Assembly: GCA_002310235.1 (NCBI GenBank)
Contig: DBYO01000024.1
Location: forward strand, 203 to 64,202
Reading direction: 5' to 3'
Source: Bacteroidales bacterium UBA1184
Lineage (GTDB): Bacteria; Bacteroidota; Bacteroidia; Bacteroidales; ML635J-15
DNA length: 64,000 nucleotides
The translations under genes were made by a program, and so were the position numbers. The notes under the pieces were generated by a model. The model searched no databases and was not told where the DNA came from. It saw nothing but the letters and a program-made list of their open reading frames with translations. The number at the start of each line of letters is the position of its first letter. Position 1 is the stretch's first letter. Shown one piece after another: positions 15,358 to 23,750 of this stretch.

Positions 15358-16161
15358 ATGTCAAAAATCAAAGTTCAAAATTCAGAGATTACTGTCATTT
15401 CATATAATAATGATGACTATATTTCGCTAACAGATATGGCTCGCAGCCAGCTTCAAGAACATATTATCTTCCGTTGGCTTAGTCTTAAAAATACCATCGA
15501 ATATCTTGGTGAATGGGAGATGTTATACAATCCTAATTTTAATTGTACCGAATTCGGTACAATTAAAAATATGGCGGGAAGCAATAACTTTGTACTATCA
15601 GTAAAAACATGGATTGAAAAGACCAACGCCATTGGAATATTCTCAAAAGCTGGACGTTATGGTGGAACATATGCTCATCGCGACATTGCTTACCATTTTG
15701 GAATGTGGATAAGTCCAAAGTTCCAACTTTTGCTTGTCAAAGAATATCAACGTTTAAAGTCAGAAGAGCAAAAATTACTGGGATGGACAGCCAAAAGGGA
15801 ACTATCAAAAATAAACTATCACATTCATACTGAAGCAATCAAAGAACATTTGGTTCCAGAAGAGATAACACCTGCACAAGCTAGTATAATTTATGCAGAA
15901 GAAGCGGATGTGTTGAATATGGCAATGTTTGGCATGACAGCTAAACAATGGAGAGAAGAAAATCCAAATTTAAAAGGGAATATTCGAGACTATGCTACAA
16001 TTAATGAACTTATTTGTTTGTCAAATATGGAGAACATTAATTCTGTACTCATCAACGAAAAAATACCTCAAAGCGAAAGACTTATCAAACTCAATCAAAT
16101 TGCTATCCAGCAGATGAAGGTGTTGAATGGAACAACTAATACACATTTACTAAAAGAATAA
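15358..16161 (+). CDS. KilA-N domain protein
   Basis: A 267-residue protein with an N-terminal KilA-N type DNA-binding domain (about residues 10-135): DDYISLTDMARSQ, IFRWLSLKNTIEYLGEWE, the KTWIEKTNAIGIFSKAGRYGGTYAHRDIAYHFGMWISPKFQLLLVKEY core. The C-terminal half is helical and unassigned. KilA-N proteins come from phages and large DNA viruses and are scattered through Bacteroidota chromosomes, sometimes with Fic or restriction genes; none is adjacent here. The gene stands alone 36 bases after capA, has no visible promoter of its own, and is followed by 190 bases of non-coding DNA. Confidence 0.85.
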   Translation: MSKIKVQNSEITVISYNNDDYISLTDMARSQLQEHIIFRWLSLKNTIEYLGEWEMLYNPNFNCTEFGTIKNMAGSNNFVLSVKTWIEKTNAIGIFSKAGRYGGTYAHRDIAYHFGMWISPKFQLLLVKEYQRLKSEEQKLLGWTAKRELSKINYHIHTEAIKEHLVPEEITPAQASIIYAEEADVLNMAMFGMTAKQWREENPNLKGNIRDYATINELICLSNMENINSVLINEKIPQSERLIKLNQIAIQQMKVLNGTTNTHLLKE

Positions 16162-16303
16162 AATTCTAAGAATCACTAAACTATAATCTAGACAATGACG
16201 GCAAAGCAATAATAACAAATATGTCTATATGGTATTGTTGCGAAAACTAGCCTCTAGACTGCAAGATTTTTTGTTTACTGCTCGCGAAATCGGATTTTTT
16301 ATG

Positions 16304-16311
16304 TAATTTTG
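16304..16311 (+). promoter_or_regulatory. -7 element for kamD
   Basis: TAATTTTG matches TAnnTTTG, 42 bases upstream of the kamD start. No TTTG is found at the right distance upstream. Confidence 0.5.
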
Positions 16312-16352
16312 CAAATTCAAATTAATTCGATTAACGGAAATAAAATATAACA

Positions 16353-17909
16353 ATGAATACCAGCAAAGTAGGTCTCGACTTCGAAAAAGTTGAATACGCA
16401 AGAGGAAAAGCAAGAGAGATTGCCAACCAAGTACAGGATTTCGTTGAAAACTACACCACAGTGGCTGTAGAAAGAACATTGTGCCGTCTGCTCGGAATTG
16501 ATGGCATAGACAGCAACGATGTTCCACTGCCCAACGTTGTAGTTGAGGAGCTTAAAGCAAAGGGTGTACTTAACCAAGGCGTAATGTTCTACATCGGCAA
16601 CGCAATGGTTGAAACGAAATTGTCGGCACAGGAAATTGCAGAACAAATTTCCGAAGGCAAGCTCGACATTTCAAAGCTTCCGATTCACCCGATGGATGAA
16701 ATCAAGAAAGCCCTTGAGCCAACAATCAATAAAACCATAGAAAAAATCAGGGGCAACCGCCTGCGCCGTGAAAACTACATCAACACAATTGGCGAAGGTA
16801 GCAAGCCATACCTATATATAATTGTTGCAACTGGTAACATCTACGAGGATGTCGTTCAGGCTCAGGCTGGAGCACGTCAGGGTGCCGACATCATTGCCGT
16901 TATCAGAACTACCGGACAGAGCCTTCTCGACTATGTACCATACGGTGCTACAACCGAAGGTTTCGGTGGAACATTCGCAACCCAGGAAAACTTCCGCATA
17001 ATGCGTAAGGCTCTTGACGAGGTTGGCGAGGAAGTTGGTCGTTATATCCGCCTCTGTAACTACTGCTCTGGCTTGTGTATGCCCGAAATCGCTGCAATGG
17101 GAGCTCTCGAAGGTCTCGACGTGATGCTTAACGATGCTCTCTATGGTATTCTTTTCCGCGACATCAACATGCAGCGTACTCTTATCGACCAGTATTTTTC
17201 AAGAATAATCAACGGTTTCGCAGGCGTTATCATCAACACTGGTGAGGACAACTACCTTACCACAGCCGATGCTTACGAAGAAGCTCACACAGTACTCGCT
17301 TCCGACCTTATCAACGAGCAACTAGCTCTGCTTGCTGGCCTTCCCGAAGAACAACAAGGTCTTGGTCACGCCTTCGAAATGGACCCGTCACTCGAAAACG
17401 GATTCTTATACGAACTTGCCCAGGCACAGATGATTCGCGAAATTTTCCCGAAAGCTCCGCTGAAGTATATGCCTCCTACAAAGTTTATGACTGGTAATAT
17501 CTTCCGTGGACACCTCCAGGATGCATTATTCAACATCATAGGTATCTGGACGCACCAAGGTTTGCAACTTTTAGGTATGCCGACCGAAGCTATCCACACG
17601 CCGTTCATGAGCGACCGTTACCTGTCGATTGAAAACGCCAAGTACATCTTCAACAACATGAAGAGCATAGGCGAAGAAGTAGAATTCAAAGAAAACGGAA
17701 TCATCAGAAAACGTGCTGCAGAAGTCCTCGACAATGCAACAAAACTTCTCGAACAAATGGTTGACGAAGGTTTGTTCACAGCATTGGAAAAAGGTATTTT
17801 CGCAAACATCAAGCGTCCGAAGAACGGAGGTAAAGGTCTTGCCGGCGTTACCGAAAAGGGTGAAAACTATTTCAACCCGTTCGTTGAGCTGATGAAAGGA
17901 AAGAAATAA
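16353..17909 (+). CDS. kamD: Lysine 5,6-aminomutase alpha subunit
   Basis: A 518-residue protein with the length and sequence character of KamD: the PLP/B12-enzyme TIM-barrel segments PYLYIIVATGNIYEDVVQAQAGARQGADIIAVIRTTGQSLLDYVPYG, GGTFATQENFRIMRKALDEV, LCNYCSGLCMPEIAAMGALEG, and the C-terminal ANIKRPKNGGKGLAGV. KamD pairs with KamE, which carries the B12-binding and PLP-lysine parts, to move the terminal amino group of D-lysine or L-beta-lysine in lysine fermentation. Here no kamE, kamA, kce or kdd gene follows; a terminator comes 20 bases after the stop. The partner subunit must be elsewhere or absent. Confidence 0.88.
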   Translation: MNTSKVGLDFEKVEYARGKAREIANQVQDFVENYTTVAVERTLCRLLGIDGIDSNDVPLPNVVVEELKAKGVLNQGVMFYIGNAMVETKLSAQEIAEQISEGKLDISKLPIHPMDEIKKALEPTINKTIEKIRGNRLRRENYINTIGEGSKPYLYIIVATGNIYEDVVQAQAGARQGADIIAVIRTTGQSLLDYVPYGATTEGFGGTFATQENFRIMRKALDEVGEEVGRYIRLCNYCSGLCMPEIAAMGALEGLDVMLNDALYGILFRDINMQRTLIDQYFSRIINGFAGVIINTGEDNYLTTADAYEEAHTVLASDLINEQLALLAGLPEEQQGLGHAFEMDPSLENGFLYELAQAQMIREIFPKAPLKYMPPTKFMTGNIFRGHLQDALFNIIGIWTHQGLQLLGMPTEAIHTPFMSDRYLSIENAKYIFNNMKSIGEEVEFKENGIIRKRAAEVLDNATKLLEQMVDEGLFTALEKGIFANIKRPKNGGKGLAGVTEKGENYFNPFVELMKGKK

Positions 17910-17930
17910 CGTTGTAACACAATACTATGC

Positions 17931-17965
17931 AAAAAAGGTCGTCGCGATGACGGCCTTTTATTTTA
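17931..17965. terminator. Terminator between kamD and the CorC-like gene
   Basis: A 7-bp stem (17937-17943 with 17949-17955) with loop GCGAT is flanked by A6 and TTTTATTTT, so it can serve both convergent genes. Confidence 0.8.
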
Positions 17966-17993
17966 TAATAGATTTCACGATAAACATGGTAAT

Positions 17994-19253
17994 CTATTCA
18001 GCATAAAGCATGACCTTTACAATTTTTGTTCCCTTGATTTCGAGGATTCTAAAGCGATACGTAACATCGTTGTCGCTTATTGTAACAATCTCACCTGTTT
18101 TTGGAAAATTGCCCGAGAAATACATAATGTAACCCGCAATGGTTTCGTACTCATCCGATTCGGTGAGCGAATAGCCATATTCCTCGTTAAAAGTTTCAAC
18201 GTCGAGCAAACCCGACATTATATAGTTGCCATCCTTGTTGACCACAACCGAAAGTTCTGGTGAATCGTGCTCGTCCTCGAATTCACCGAATATTTCTTCG
18301 AGAATATCCTCTACGGTAACAATACCACAGGTGCTTCCAAATTCATCAACAACTACAGCTATACTTCGGTTATTCTTTATCAAACGACCAAAAAGTTTCT
18401 TAGCCGACATAGTTTCGGGAACCACCAAAATCTGTCGCATGATGTTGCGAAGTTTCTGCGGATTCTTGAAAATGTCCTTTATATTTACGTAACCAATAAT
18501 ATCGTCAACATTCTCCTTGTAAACCAACAAGTTGGAATGACCAGTCTCTACAAACATCTTGCGCACATTCTCAATAGTTTCATTTACTGGAACGGCAAGA
18601 ATCTTGTTGCGAGGGATAATACATTCGCGCAGTTTGATTGACGAAAAGTCCATTGCATTTTGGAAAATCTTTAATTCCTGAGCCGACTTAGCCGACGATG
18701 AGAAATCAGTGCTATTGTCAATTATATCCTCAATATCGACCTTACTGAACATATTGTTCTTTTGGTGATCGTCAATGCTAACGCCAAAAATTCTGGTTAT
18801 CAGCCGTGCTATCCATACCGAAATCACCACAATAGGATAAAAAAGGAAATAAAAGAAAGCCACAGGCATAGCGAATGTCTTTAATGCAGAGTCGCTAAGT
18901 ATGCGAAACAAAGTTTTGGGAAGAAATTCGGCGACAAAAAGCACAATTACGGCAGCTATAATTGTCTGCAGCAACAAGATAAGTAATTCGTTGTCGAGCG
19001 GAGCCAAGGGTTCTGCTAGCACCTTGGCCAGAAAAATACTATAAACTACATTAACTAGGTTGTTGCCAACCAACATGGTGGATATGTACTGCGACGAATC
19101 CTTGGTTATGAGTGCGAGTACCTTTGAATTGAATCCGTCTTTCTTGGTTTCGATTTCGAGTCGGAGTTTGTTGGAGGTCACAAAAGCGATTTCCATTCCC
19201 GAAAAGAAGGCGGAAAGCACAAGTGCCAATACTATGATTACCCAGTTTACCAT
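17994..19253 (-). CDS. CNNM/CorC-type transporter-associated protein (DUF21-CBS-CorC)
   Basis: A 419-residue membrane protein. The N-terminal DUF21 domain has about four hydrophobic segments (residues 1-150, beginning with VIIVLALVLSAFFSGMEIAF, a typical DUF21 start). A CBS pair follows (about 200-320; IPRNKILAVPVNETIENV, VVVDEFGSTCGIVTVEDILEEIFGE), then a CorC/HlyC C-terminal domain (GNYIMSGLLDVETFNEE). Relatives act in Mg2+ or Co2+ efflux; the old name is hemolysin. GldE at 58.6 kb is a paralogue. Last gene of the coaX operon; its start overlaps the preceding stop codon by one base. Confidence 0.88.
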   Translation of the reverse strand: MVNWVIIVLALVLSAFFSGMEIAFVTSNKLRLEIETKKDGFNSKVLALITKDSSQYISTMLVGNNLVNVVYSIFLAKVLAEPLAPLDNELLILLLQTIIAAVIVLFVAEFLPKTLFRILSDSALKTFAMPVAFFYFLFYPIVVISVWIARLITRIFGVSIDDHQKNNMFSKVDIEDIIDNSTDFSSSAKSAQELKIFQNAMDFSSIKLRECIIPRNKILAVPVNETIENVRKMFVETGHSNLLVYKENVDDIIGYVNIKDIFKNPQKLRNIMRQILVVPETMSAKKLFGRLIKNNRSIAVVVDEFGSTCGIVTVEDILEEIFGEFEDEHDSPELSVVVNKDGNYIMSGLLDVETFNEEYGYSLTESDEYETIAGYIMYFSGNFPKTGEIVTISDNDVTYRFRILEIKGTKIVKVMLYAE

Positions 19254-19477
19254 TATTTTTCTCCGTTACGCCTTTTTTCGCGTCTTTCCTCGTTCCTACG
19301 CTGCATAAAGCGCATAACAAACATACCTGCACTTATTACAGCCATGGCGTAAAATATCCACACGTTGGACACACTGTCGTATTTCGTCTGATAGTATATG
19401 CCTGCAGCCAAGCAGAAAATTGCCATAACAACCCACAGACACTCAACCACTATTCTAAAAATCTTCTTACTATTCAT
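19253..19477 (-). CDS. Small two-TM membrane protein
   Basis: A 74-residue protein with two hydrophobic segments (FRIVVECLWVVMAIFCLAAGI and VWIFYAMAVISAGMFVMRF) and a strongly charged C-terminus (MQRRNEERREKRRNGEK), so both ends should face the cytosol. I do not know a function. It overlaps lptC by 8 bases and the CorC-like gene by 1 base, which makes it a real, translated gene and part of the operon. Confidence 0.75.
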   Translation of the reverse strand: MNSKKIFRIVVECLWVVMAIFCLAAGIYYQTKYDSVSNVWIFYAMAVISAGMFVMRFMQRRNEERREKRRNGEK

Positions 19478-20039
19478 CTTTTATACTTATTATTCCGGCA
19501 GGCTTCAATATTTTCCATTCAGAAAAGTCCTGATTAGACTCAAAACCATCGCCAGTTAATATTTCATCTTCGGTGGTTATCCTTACAAACTTGTCGGAAT
19601 AAACCAACTCCCTGTTCATGTCCCAGTAAAGCAGCTCGGTGTTTATCTTTTCGTTACGGCTGATATTGTCAATTTCCACGTCCGACTTTATCTCCCACAA
19701 CTCCTTTTCGATAAGAAAACGAGCATAGGAGCATCTAAGTGTCGCATTAACCTTACCATATCCATCAAAAAAACTTACATTCAGGCCATAACGGTATTCG
19801 TCGTATTTCAAATTCTGACCATCGTACCTTGACATTTCTTTTGCCTTCAACTCTATCATTACCCTTCCGGAATCGCTATATGCAGTTTCGAAACCATAAA
19901 CCGAAAAAGCAGGCATATTGGAACGTGATGTCAGCAAATTAACCTTCTCGATATCGTTCTTACATGAAACAAATATCGTACTTGCAACAATTGCAAGCAC
20001 GATACCTGTCTTGTAAAATATTTTTCTAAACCCAGACAC
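19470..20039 (-). CDS. lptC: LPS export protein LptC
   Basis: A 189-residue protein with an N-terminal hydrophobic segment ending in a lipobox-like VSC (IVASTIFVSCKND) and a beta-rich periplasmic body with the LptC/OstA pattern (AYSDSGRVMIELKAKEMSRYDGQNLKYDEY, KINTELLYWDMNRELVYSDKFVRITTEDEILTGDGFESN). LptC links the inner-membrane LptBFG transporter to the LptA bridge. The start is GTG: its G is shared with the TAG stop of the TPR gene upstream, implying translational coupling. Possible lipid anchoring differs from the E. coli protein but is common in Bacteroidota. Confidence 0.85.
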   Translation of the reverse strand: MSGFRKIFYKTGIVLAIVASTIFVSCKNDIEKVNLLTSRSNMPAFSVYGFETAYSDSGRVMIELKAKEMSRYDGQNLKYDEYRYGLNVSFFDGYGKVNATLRCSYARFLIEKELWEIKSDVEIDNISRNEKINTELLYWDMNRELVYSDKFVRITTEDEILTGDGFESNQDFSEWKILKPAGIISIKDE

Positions 20040-21370
20040 TACTTAATAAACCTTGCAGTAGTGGTTTCGTTAATCCAGCAACCGATTGTTACGGTCTGTC
20101 CCTCCTTCATATCAGCCCAGAAAGCATCTTGTGAAGATGGGAAGTGCTCGGAATATCTTGCAATGAGCTGGTTTGCTTCAGAAGTAACAGATGGATCCAC
20201 ATTCTTTGCCTTCTGGAACTGATCAACTACTAACCAGTATAGGCATTTTTTCTGGAATGCGTCTTCGCCGCAATCTTTTCCGCCAGCAGCATAAACCTTG
20301 CCTATAAGTATATATGCCTTTCCGCAGTTTGGATCTGCCGACAAAGCGTTGCGAGCAGCCTGACGAGCCTTTGCATAATTGTTCATACTTGTAAAGTACA
20401 ACAAACCAAGTTCGTAGTACATGTCGGCTTTCTTGGAGCCAACTTCTTCGAGCGATATAGCCTCGTTATAGTACTGTTCGGCTTTGCCAGATTCGCCACG
20501 TTTGAAGTATGCTTGTCCAATAGCATGAGCTGCTGACGAACTCTTTTCGTTTTCGTACATCACGATAGCTGCACGCATATACAAGTCGGAAAGTTTGCAC
20601 TCGTCGCTATTGCCTTTTCTGAGCAAGTTTACAATCTTCTTTGCAAGCTCAACATTTGTCGGGTCAGCCTCGAACTTAGGTGAGAACACATCGATAATCG
20701 ACTTGCAGTCGGCAGCCGAACTGTTTACAAACAAATCCTCAACAGCCTTTGCAGCATCTTCTATCTTTGCCTTCTTGTCTTCCTTGGCCTCATTTTCAAT
20801 CTGCGAAGCCAATGCATCGGATATCGACGAGTAAATGTTTACCATTTCGTCCTTTGAGATTTCCTCCTTGTTGTAACGATTCATTGCAACAATCATATAC
20901 AACTTCAAAACACCGTAAGCCGTGGAATTACCTGCGACTTCGAAAGTACGGGAAATCAAATTGAAAACTTCCACATAGTTTTGCGGACGATACTTGTTAA
21001 GCATTATTGCCTTGGAACCCAAATGCGTTCCTTCCTGACCATAAAGTGCAATACGCTTGTCGTATATCATAAGCAGAGTGTCGATTGCAGCCTCACGAGC
21101 TTCACCTTCCCTATTGGCAATAATATTTTCAAGTATTGTCGGTCCTTGTATGAACACATTCTTTGTGGTTTTTTCTGCCACCTTGTCATCACAATTGTCG
21201 AAACACCATCTCCAAGTCGGATATGCGTCCCTATAATTTTTCTGATTATAGAACTCAGTATAAGTTGACATATGAACGGTAAAATCGTCGGGACCACCAT
21301 CCTGTGCAAATGCACCCGCCGAGACTAACATTCCGGCAACAACCATCAATAATAAAACTCTCGTTTTCAT
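20039..21370 (-). CDS. Exported TPR-repeat protein
   Basis: A 443-residue protein with a signal peptide (MKTRVLLLMVVAGMLVSAGAFA, cleavage before QDG). The first 240 residues are helical without clear repeats; TPR units follow from about residue 270 (AAHAIGQAYFKRGESGKAEQYYNEAI, ADMYYELGLLYFTSMNNYAKARQAARNAL, GKAYILIGKVYAAGG). It is periplasmic by signal. The position between an outer-membrane beta-barrel and lptC is conserved in Bacteroidales and suggests envelope assembly, but no specific role is visible. Start chosen at the ATG 21370, which directly begins the signal peptide. Confidence 0.8.
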   Translation of the reverse strand: MKTRVLLLMVVAGMLVSAGAFAQDGGPDDFTVHMSTYTEFYNQKNYRDAYPTWRWCFDNCDDKVAEKTTKNVFIQGPTILENIIANREGEAREAAIDTLLMIYDKRIALYGQEGTHLGSKAIMLNKYRPQNYVEVFNLISRTFEVAGNSTAYGVLKLYMIVAMNRYNKEEISKDEMVNIYSSISDALASQIENEAKEDKKAKIEDAAKAVEDLFVNSSAADCKSIIDVFSPKFEADPTNVELAKKIVNLLRKGNSDECKLSDLYMRAAIVMYENEKSSSAAHAIGQAYFKRGESGKAEQYYNEAISLEEVGSKKADMYYELGLLYFTSMNNYAKARQAARNALSADPNCGKAYILIGKVYAAGGKDCGEDAFQKKCLYWLVVDQFQKAKNVDPSVTSEANQLIARYSEHFPSSQDAFWADMKEGQTVTIGCWINETTTARFIK

Positions 21371-21381
21371 AACCATAAAAT

Positions 21382-22659
21382 TTAATCAATTCTACTTTTT
21401 ACAAACCAACGGTCAACCAAATTAAAGTTGACACCTAAAATATAGTAATTTTCTTTTACCAAATTATTTTTCAAAGAGCCTCTTTGTCCCACCTGCAACG
21501 TTACATTAAATACGGTTCTTGCATATCGTGGTTTAAACCCTACTCCAAAAGTAATGCCATAATCTGGGACAGAAAGTTTTGAGTTGTTCATATTTATGTA
21601 TGAGTTGTTGAAATACAAGCCCATACGATAAGAAGAAGACTGCCATAAATTTTTTGGAGCAGTGCTGTTTGGAGTATATTCAGCACCCAAAGCTGCACCC
21701 AAACTATTGTTGAGAGAGTCGCAAACTCCGAAAAATTTGCTGTTCTTCCAGTTCTGCATAGTAAAGTCGGCTGCAACCGAAAGTTTTGATTTATATGTAT
21801 AGCAAAGTCCGAATCCTATTGTATGTGGCATACCGATTGTTCCTTTTACATCGCTATCCTGATGTATTGTATCGATTACTGTTGTAGAAGCACTTGCCAG
21901 TGTGTTGTACACCAAAGTCGATTGTTTTGCATGAAGATCGCGATTGTAAGCATAGTAAGCACCTAAACGCAAATTGTCTTCTCCGATATGAACATTGTAC
22001 TTCAATCCCACGTCGAACGTAACATCGGAAATCTTGAATGTCTTTTGGCAAAACGAGTTGACATACACGCCAGTAGAATCTTCGGCAAAAGCAATTGCAT
22101 TAGAATGGTAAATCTTACCAAATAGATACGAAACACCAACGCCTATGCTCAAATCGTTTATCGGATTGAATGCATTGTCGAAAAACAACCTATTAAGGCC
22201 GCCGTCGCCTGCATACACATAATTTTTTTCAATGCCATACGAGTTGTCGGGAGAATATATGGAATATCCGACATTGCTATATGGGGTTATTCCCAATGCT
22301 ATCTTCCACCATTTTGCACAAGCAAAGCCGACGGCGATCTGCGAAAGTTCGGCATCGGACTTGAGTTTCGAGGTGCGAGGATTCGAAATGGAATACTGTC
22401 TAAGTCCGGCGTCGAACCCAAAGTTGAAAACGAAAGTAAGAGTATCTATTTCGCCAATGCTAGCAGGACTCTTGTAGTTGACATCGTACATATACGGCGT
22501 AGCATATCCCACGCCTCCCATCGACGAATTGCGTGCCTGCGAATTTGAGTTCACATCGCCAATCCCATAACGCGAATACGGAGAACCGACCTTCCCCTGT
22601 GAATAGGAGAATGTCGCAACCGACAATGTGAAGAGGAAAAGCACTAATCGTCTAACCAT
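21382..22659 (-). CDS. Outer-membrane beta-barrel protein (FadL/OMPP1-like)
   Basis: A 425-residue protein with a signal peptide (MVRRLVLFLFTLSVATFSYS). The mature part begins GKVGSPYSRYGIGDV, then alternates aromatic and glycine-rich strands (IALGITPYSNVGYSIYSP, LKYNVHIGEDNLRLGAYYAYNRD, YGITFGVGFKPRYA) and ends in a strand with LVDRWFVKSRID, without a classic terminal Phe. The layout resembles long-chain fatty-acid porin relatives of Bacteroidota; the substrate is unknown. The start at 22659 lies inside the end of coaX (8-base overlap). Confidence 0.78.
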   Translation of the reverse strand: MVRRLVLFLFTLSVATFSYSQGKVGSPYSRYGIGDVNSNSQARNSSMGGVGYATPYMYDVNYKSPASIGEIDTLTFVFNFGFDAGLRQYSISNPRTSKLKSDAELSQIAVGFACAKWWKIALGITPYSNVGYSIYSPDNSYGIEKNYVYAGDGGLNRLFFDNAFNPINDLSIGVGVSYLFGKIYHSNAIAFAEDSTGVYVNSFCQKTFKISDVTFDVGLKYNVHIGEDNLRLGAYYAYNRDLHAKQSTLVYNTLASASTTVIDTIHQDSDVKGTIGMPHTIGFGLCYTYKSKLSVAADFTMQNWKNSKFFGVCDSLNNSLGAALGAEYTPNSTAPKNLWQSSSYRMGLYFNNSYINMNNSKLSVPDYGITFGVGFKPRYARTVFNVTLQVGQRGSLKNNLVKENYYILGVNFNLVDRWFVKSRID

Positions 22660-23383
22660 TATATTCCAATATTTCATTCAATCCAAAGGCCACCAAATAT
22701 GGCTCTGCAAAATTATTATATTTAATTCGTTTTTCAAAGAAAAAGCTATCGCCACCCGTAAAAACGACAAGCAAATCGTCGAACTGGCGACCAAACTCTT
22801 TCACTGTGGCTTCCACTTCATAGGTTATACCGTTCTGAATACCAAGGGTTAAAGCCTCTACGGTATTAGTCCCGAACAAACCTTCAGCAGACTTGTCCAC
22901 TTGCAATAACGGAAGCCGGCCAGTAAAATTGTGCAAAGCCCTAAATCTCGATTTAAGTCCAACCGAAATATTTCCTCCAAGATATTCGCCCTTGTCGGTA
23001 ACAATGTCGTAGGTTATTGCCGTTCCCGAATCGATTACTAGTATATTGCGTTTTGGATAGCGAGCTACAGCCCCTACAACAGCAGCCACTCTGTCGCTGC
23101 CCAAAGTTTCGGGAGTACCATACTTTATTATTATAGGTAACCTAAGCGATATGCCAAAGACTATAACCGAAAAAAACGGACGAAAAACCGCCGCTATTTC
23201 CTCAGCGGCGATGCTTACCGACGAAATTATGCACCTCGCAATACTATCAACTGGCACATTTTCCTCGAGCGTCGGCAAAAGATCAGCCACCGCCACGCAT
23301 TTCATGCTGCGCTCTATCTTTCCATTTTCGAACAGGAACATCTTAATCGATGAGTTTCCTGCATCAACAACAAGATTGTACAT
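22652..23383 (-). CDS. coaX: Type III pantothenate kinase
   Basis: A 243-residue ASKHA-fold kinase. The N-terminal phosphate motif VVDAGNSSIKMFLFENG, the GTPETLGSDRVAAVVGA motif (about residue 90), the VIDSGTAITYDIV motif (about 115) and GGNISVGLKSRFRALHNFTGRLPLL are all present. It phosphorylates pantothenate, the first step of CoA synthesis, and is not feedback inhibited. Start chosen at ATG 23383 (MYNLVVDAG), matching the family; seven more residues would be possible upstream. First gene of the operon coaX-OMP-TPR-lptC-orf74-CorC. Confidence 0.93.
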   Translation of the reverse strand: MYNLVVDAGNSSIKMFLFENGKIERSMKCVAVADLLPTLEENVPVDSIARCIISSVSIAAEEIAAVFRPFFSVIVFGISLRLPIIIKYGTPETLGSDRVAAVVGAVARYPKRNILVIDSGTAITYDIVTDKGEYLGGNISVGLKSRFRALHNFTGRLPLLQVDKSAEGLFGTNTVEALTLGIQNGITYEVEATVKEFGRQFDDLLVVFTGGDSFFFEKRIKYNNFAEPYLVAFGLNEILEYNG

Positions 23384-23401
23384 TAAAAAATTAATTTTGC
23401 A

Positions 23402-23409
23402 CAAAGGTA
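23402..23409 (-). promoter_or_regulatory. -7 element for coaX operon
   Basis: The minus strand reads TACCTTTG, 18 bases before the coaX start. The -33 element is not clear. Confidence 0.45.
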
Positions 23410-23480
23410 ATGCAAATTGATTTACGAATTACGATTTTAGATTTACGATTTTGAATAATTGAATTTATAAACATTGTACA

Positions 23481-23642
23481 GTCGCGGCGCGCCACGACCA
23501 CTACAACTTGAAACCAGAAACTTTGAAACGCCGCAGGCATAGAACGGCGCAGCCCTCAACGAAGTTAAACATAGAAACTTGAAACGTGCGAAGCACAAGA
23601 AACGGCGAAGCCCTCAACGAAGTTAAACGGGCTTTAGCCCGC
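23481..23642. repeat. Intergenic mini-hairpin repeats between coaX and ppiD
   Basis: The 367-base gap 23384-23750 has no gene. This part holds two copies of a unit ending CCCTCAACGAAGTTAAAC (23542-23570 and 23599-23628) and three short perfect hairpins spaced by GAAAC-like linkers: GTGCGAAGCAC (23586-23596), GGCGAAGCC (23604-23612) and GGGCTTTAGCCC (23629-23640). The same set recurs at 40862-41007. Confidence 0.7.
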
Positions 23643-23690
23643 AAAATCATTTTTTGATTATTTTTGATTGTACCAAATAATATTTATTAC

Positions 23691-23698
23691 TATCTTTG
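23691..23698 (+). promoter_or_regulatory. -7 element for the PpiD-like gene
   Basis: TATCTTTG matches TAnnTTTG, 52 bases before the start codon. TTGT stands about 19 bases upstream as a weak -33 element. Confidence 0.55.
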
Positions 23699-23750
23699 CA
23701 CCCCAAAAAATATTTTTATTATTATAGACTAATTTTAAACATTTAAGGTA

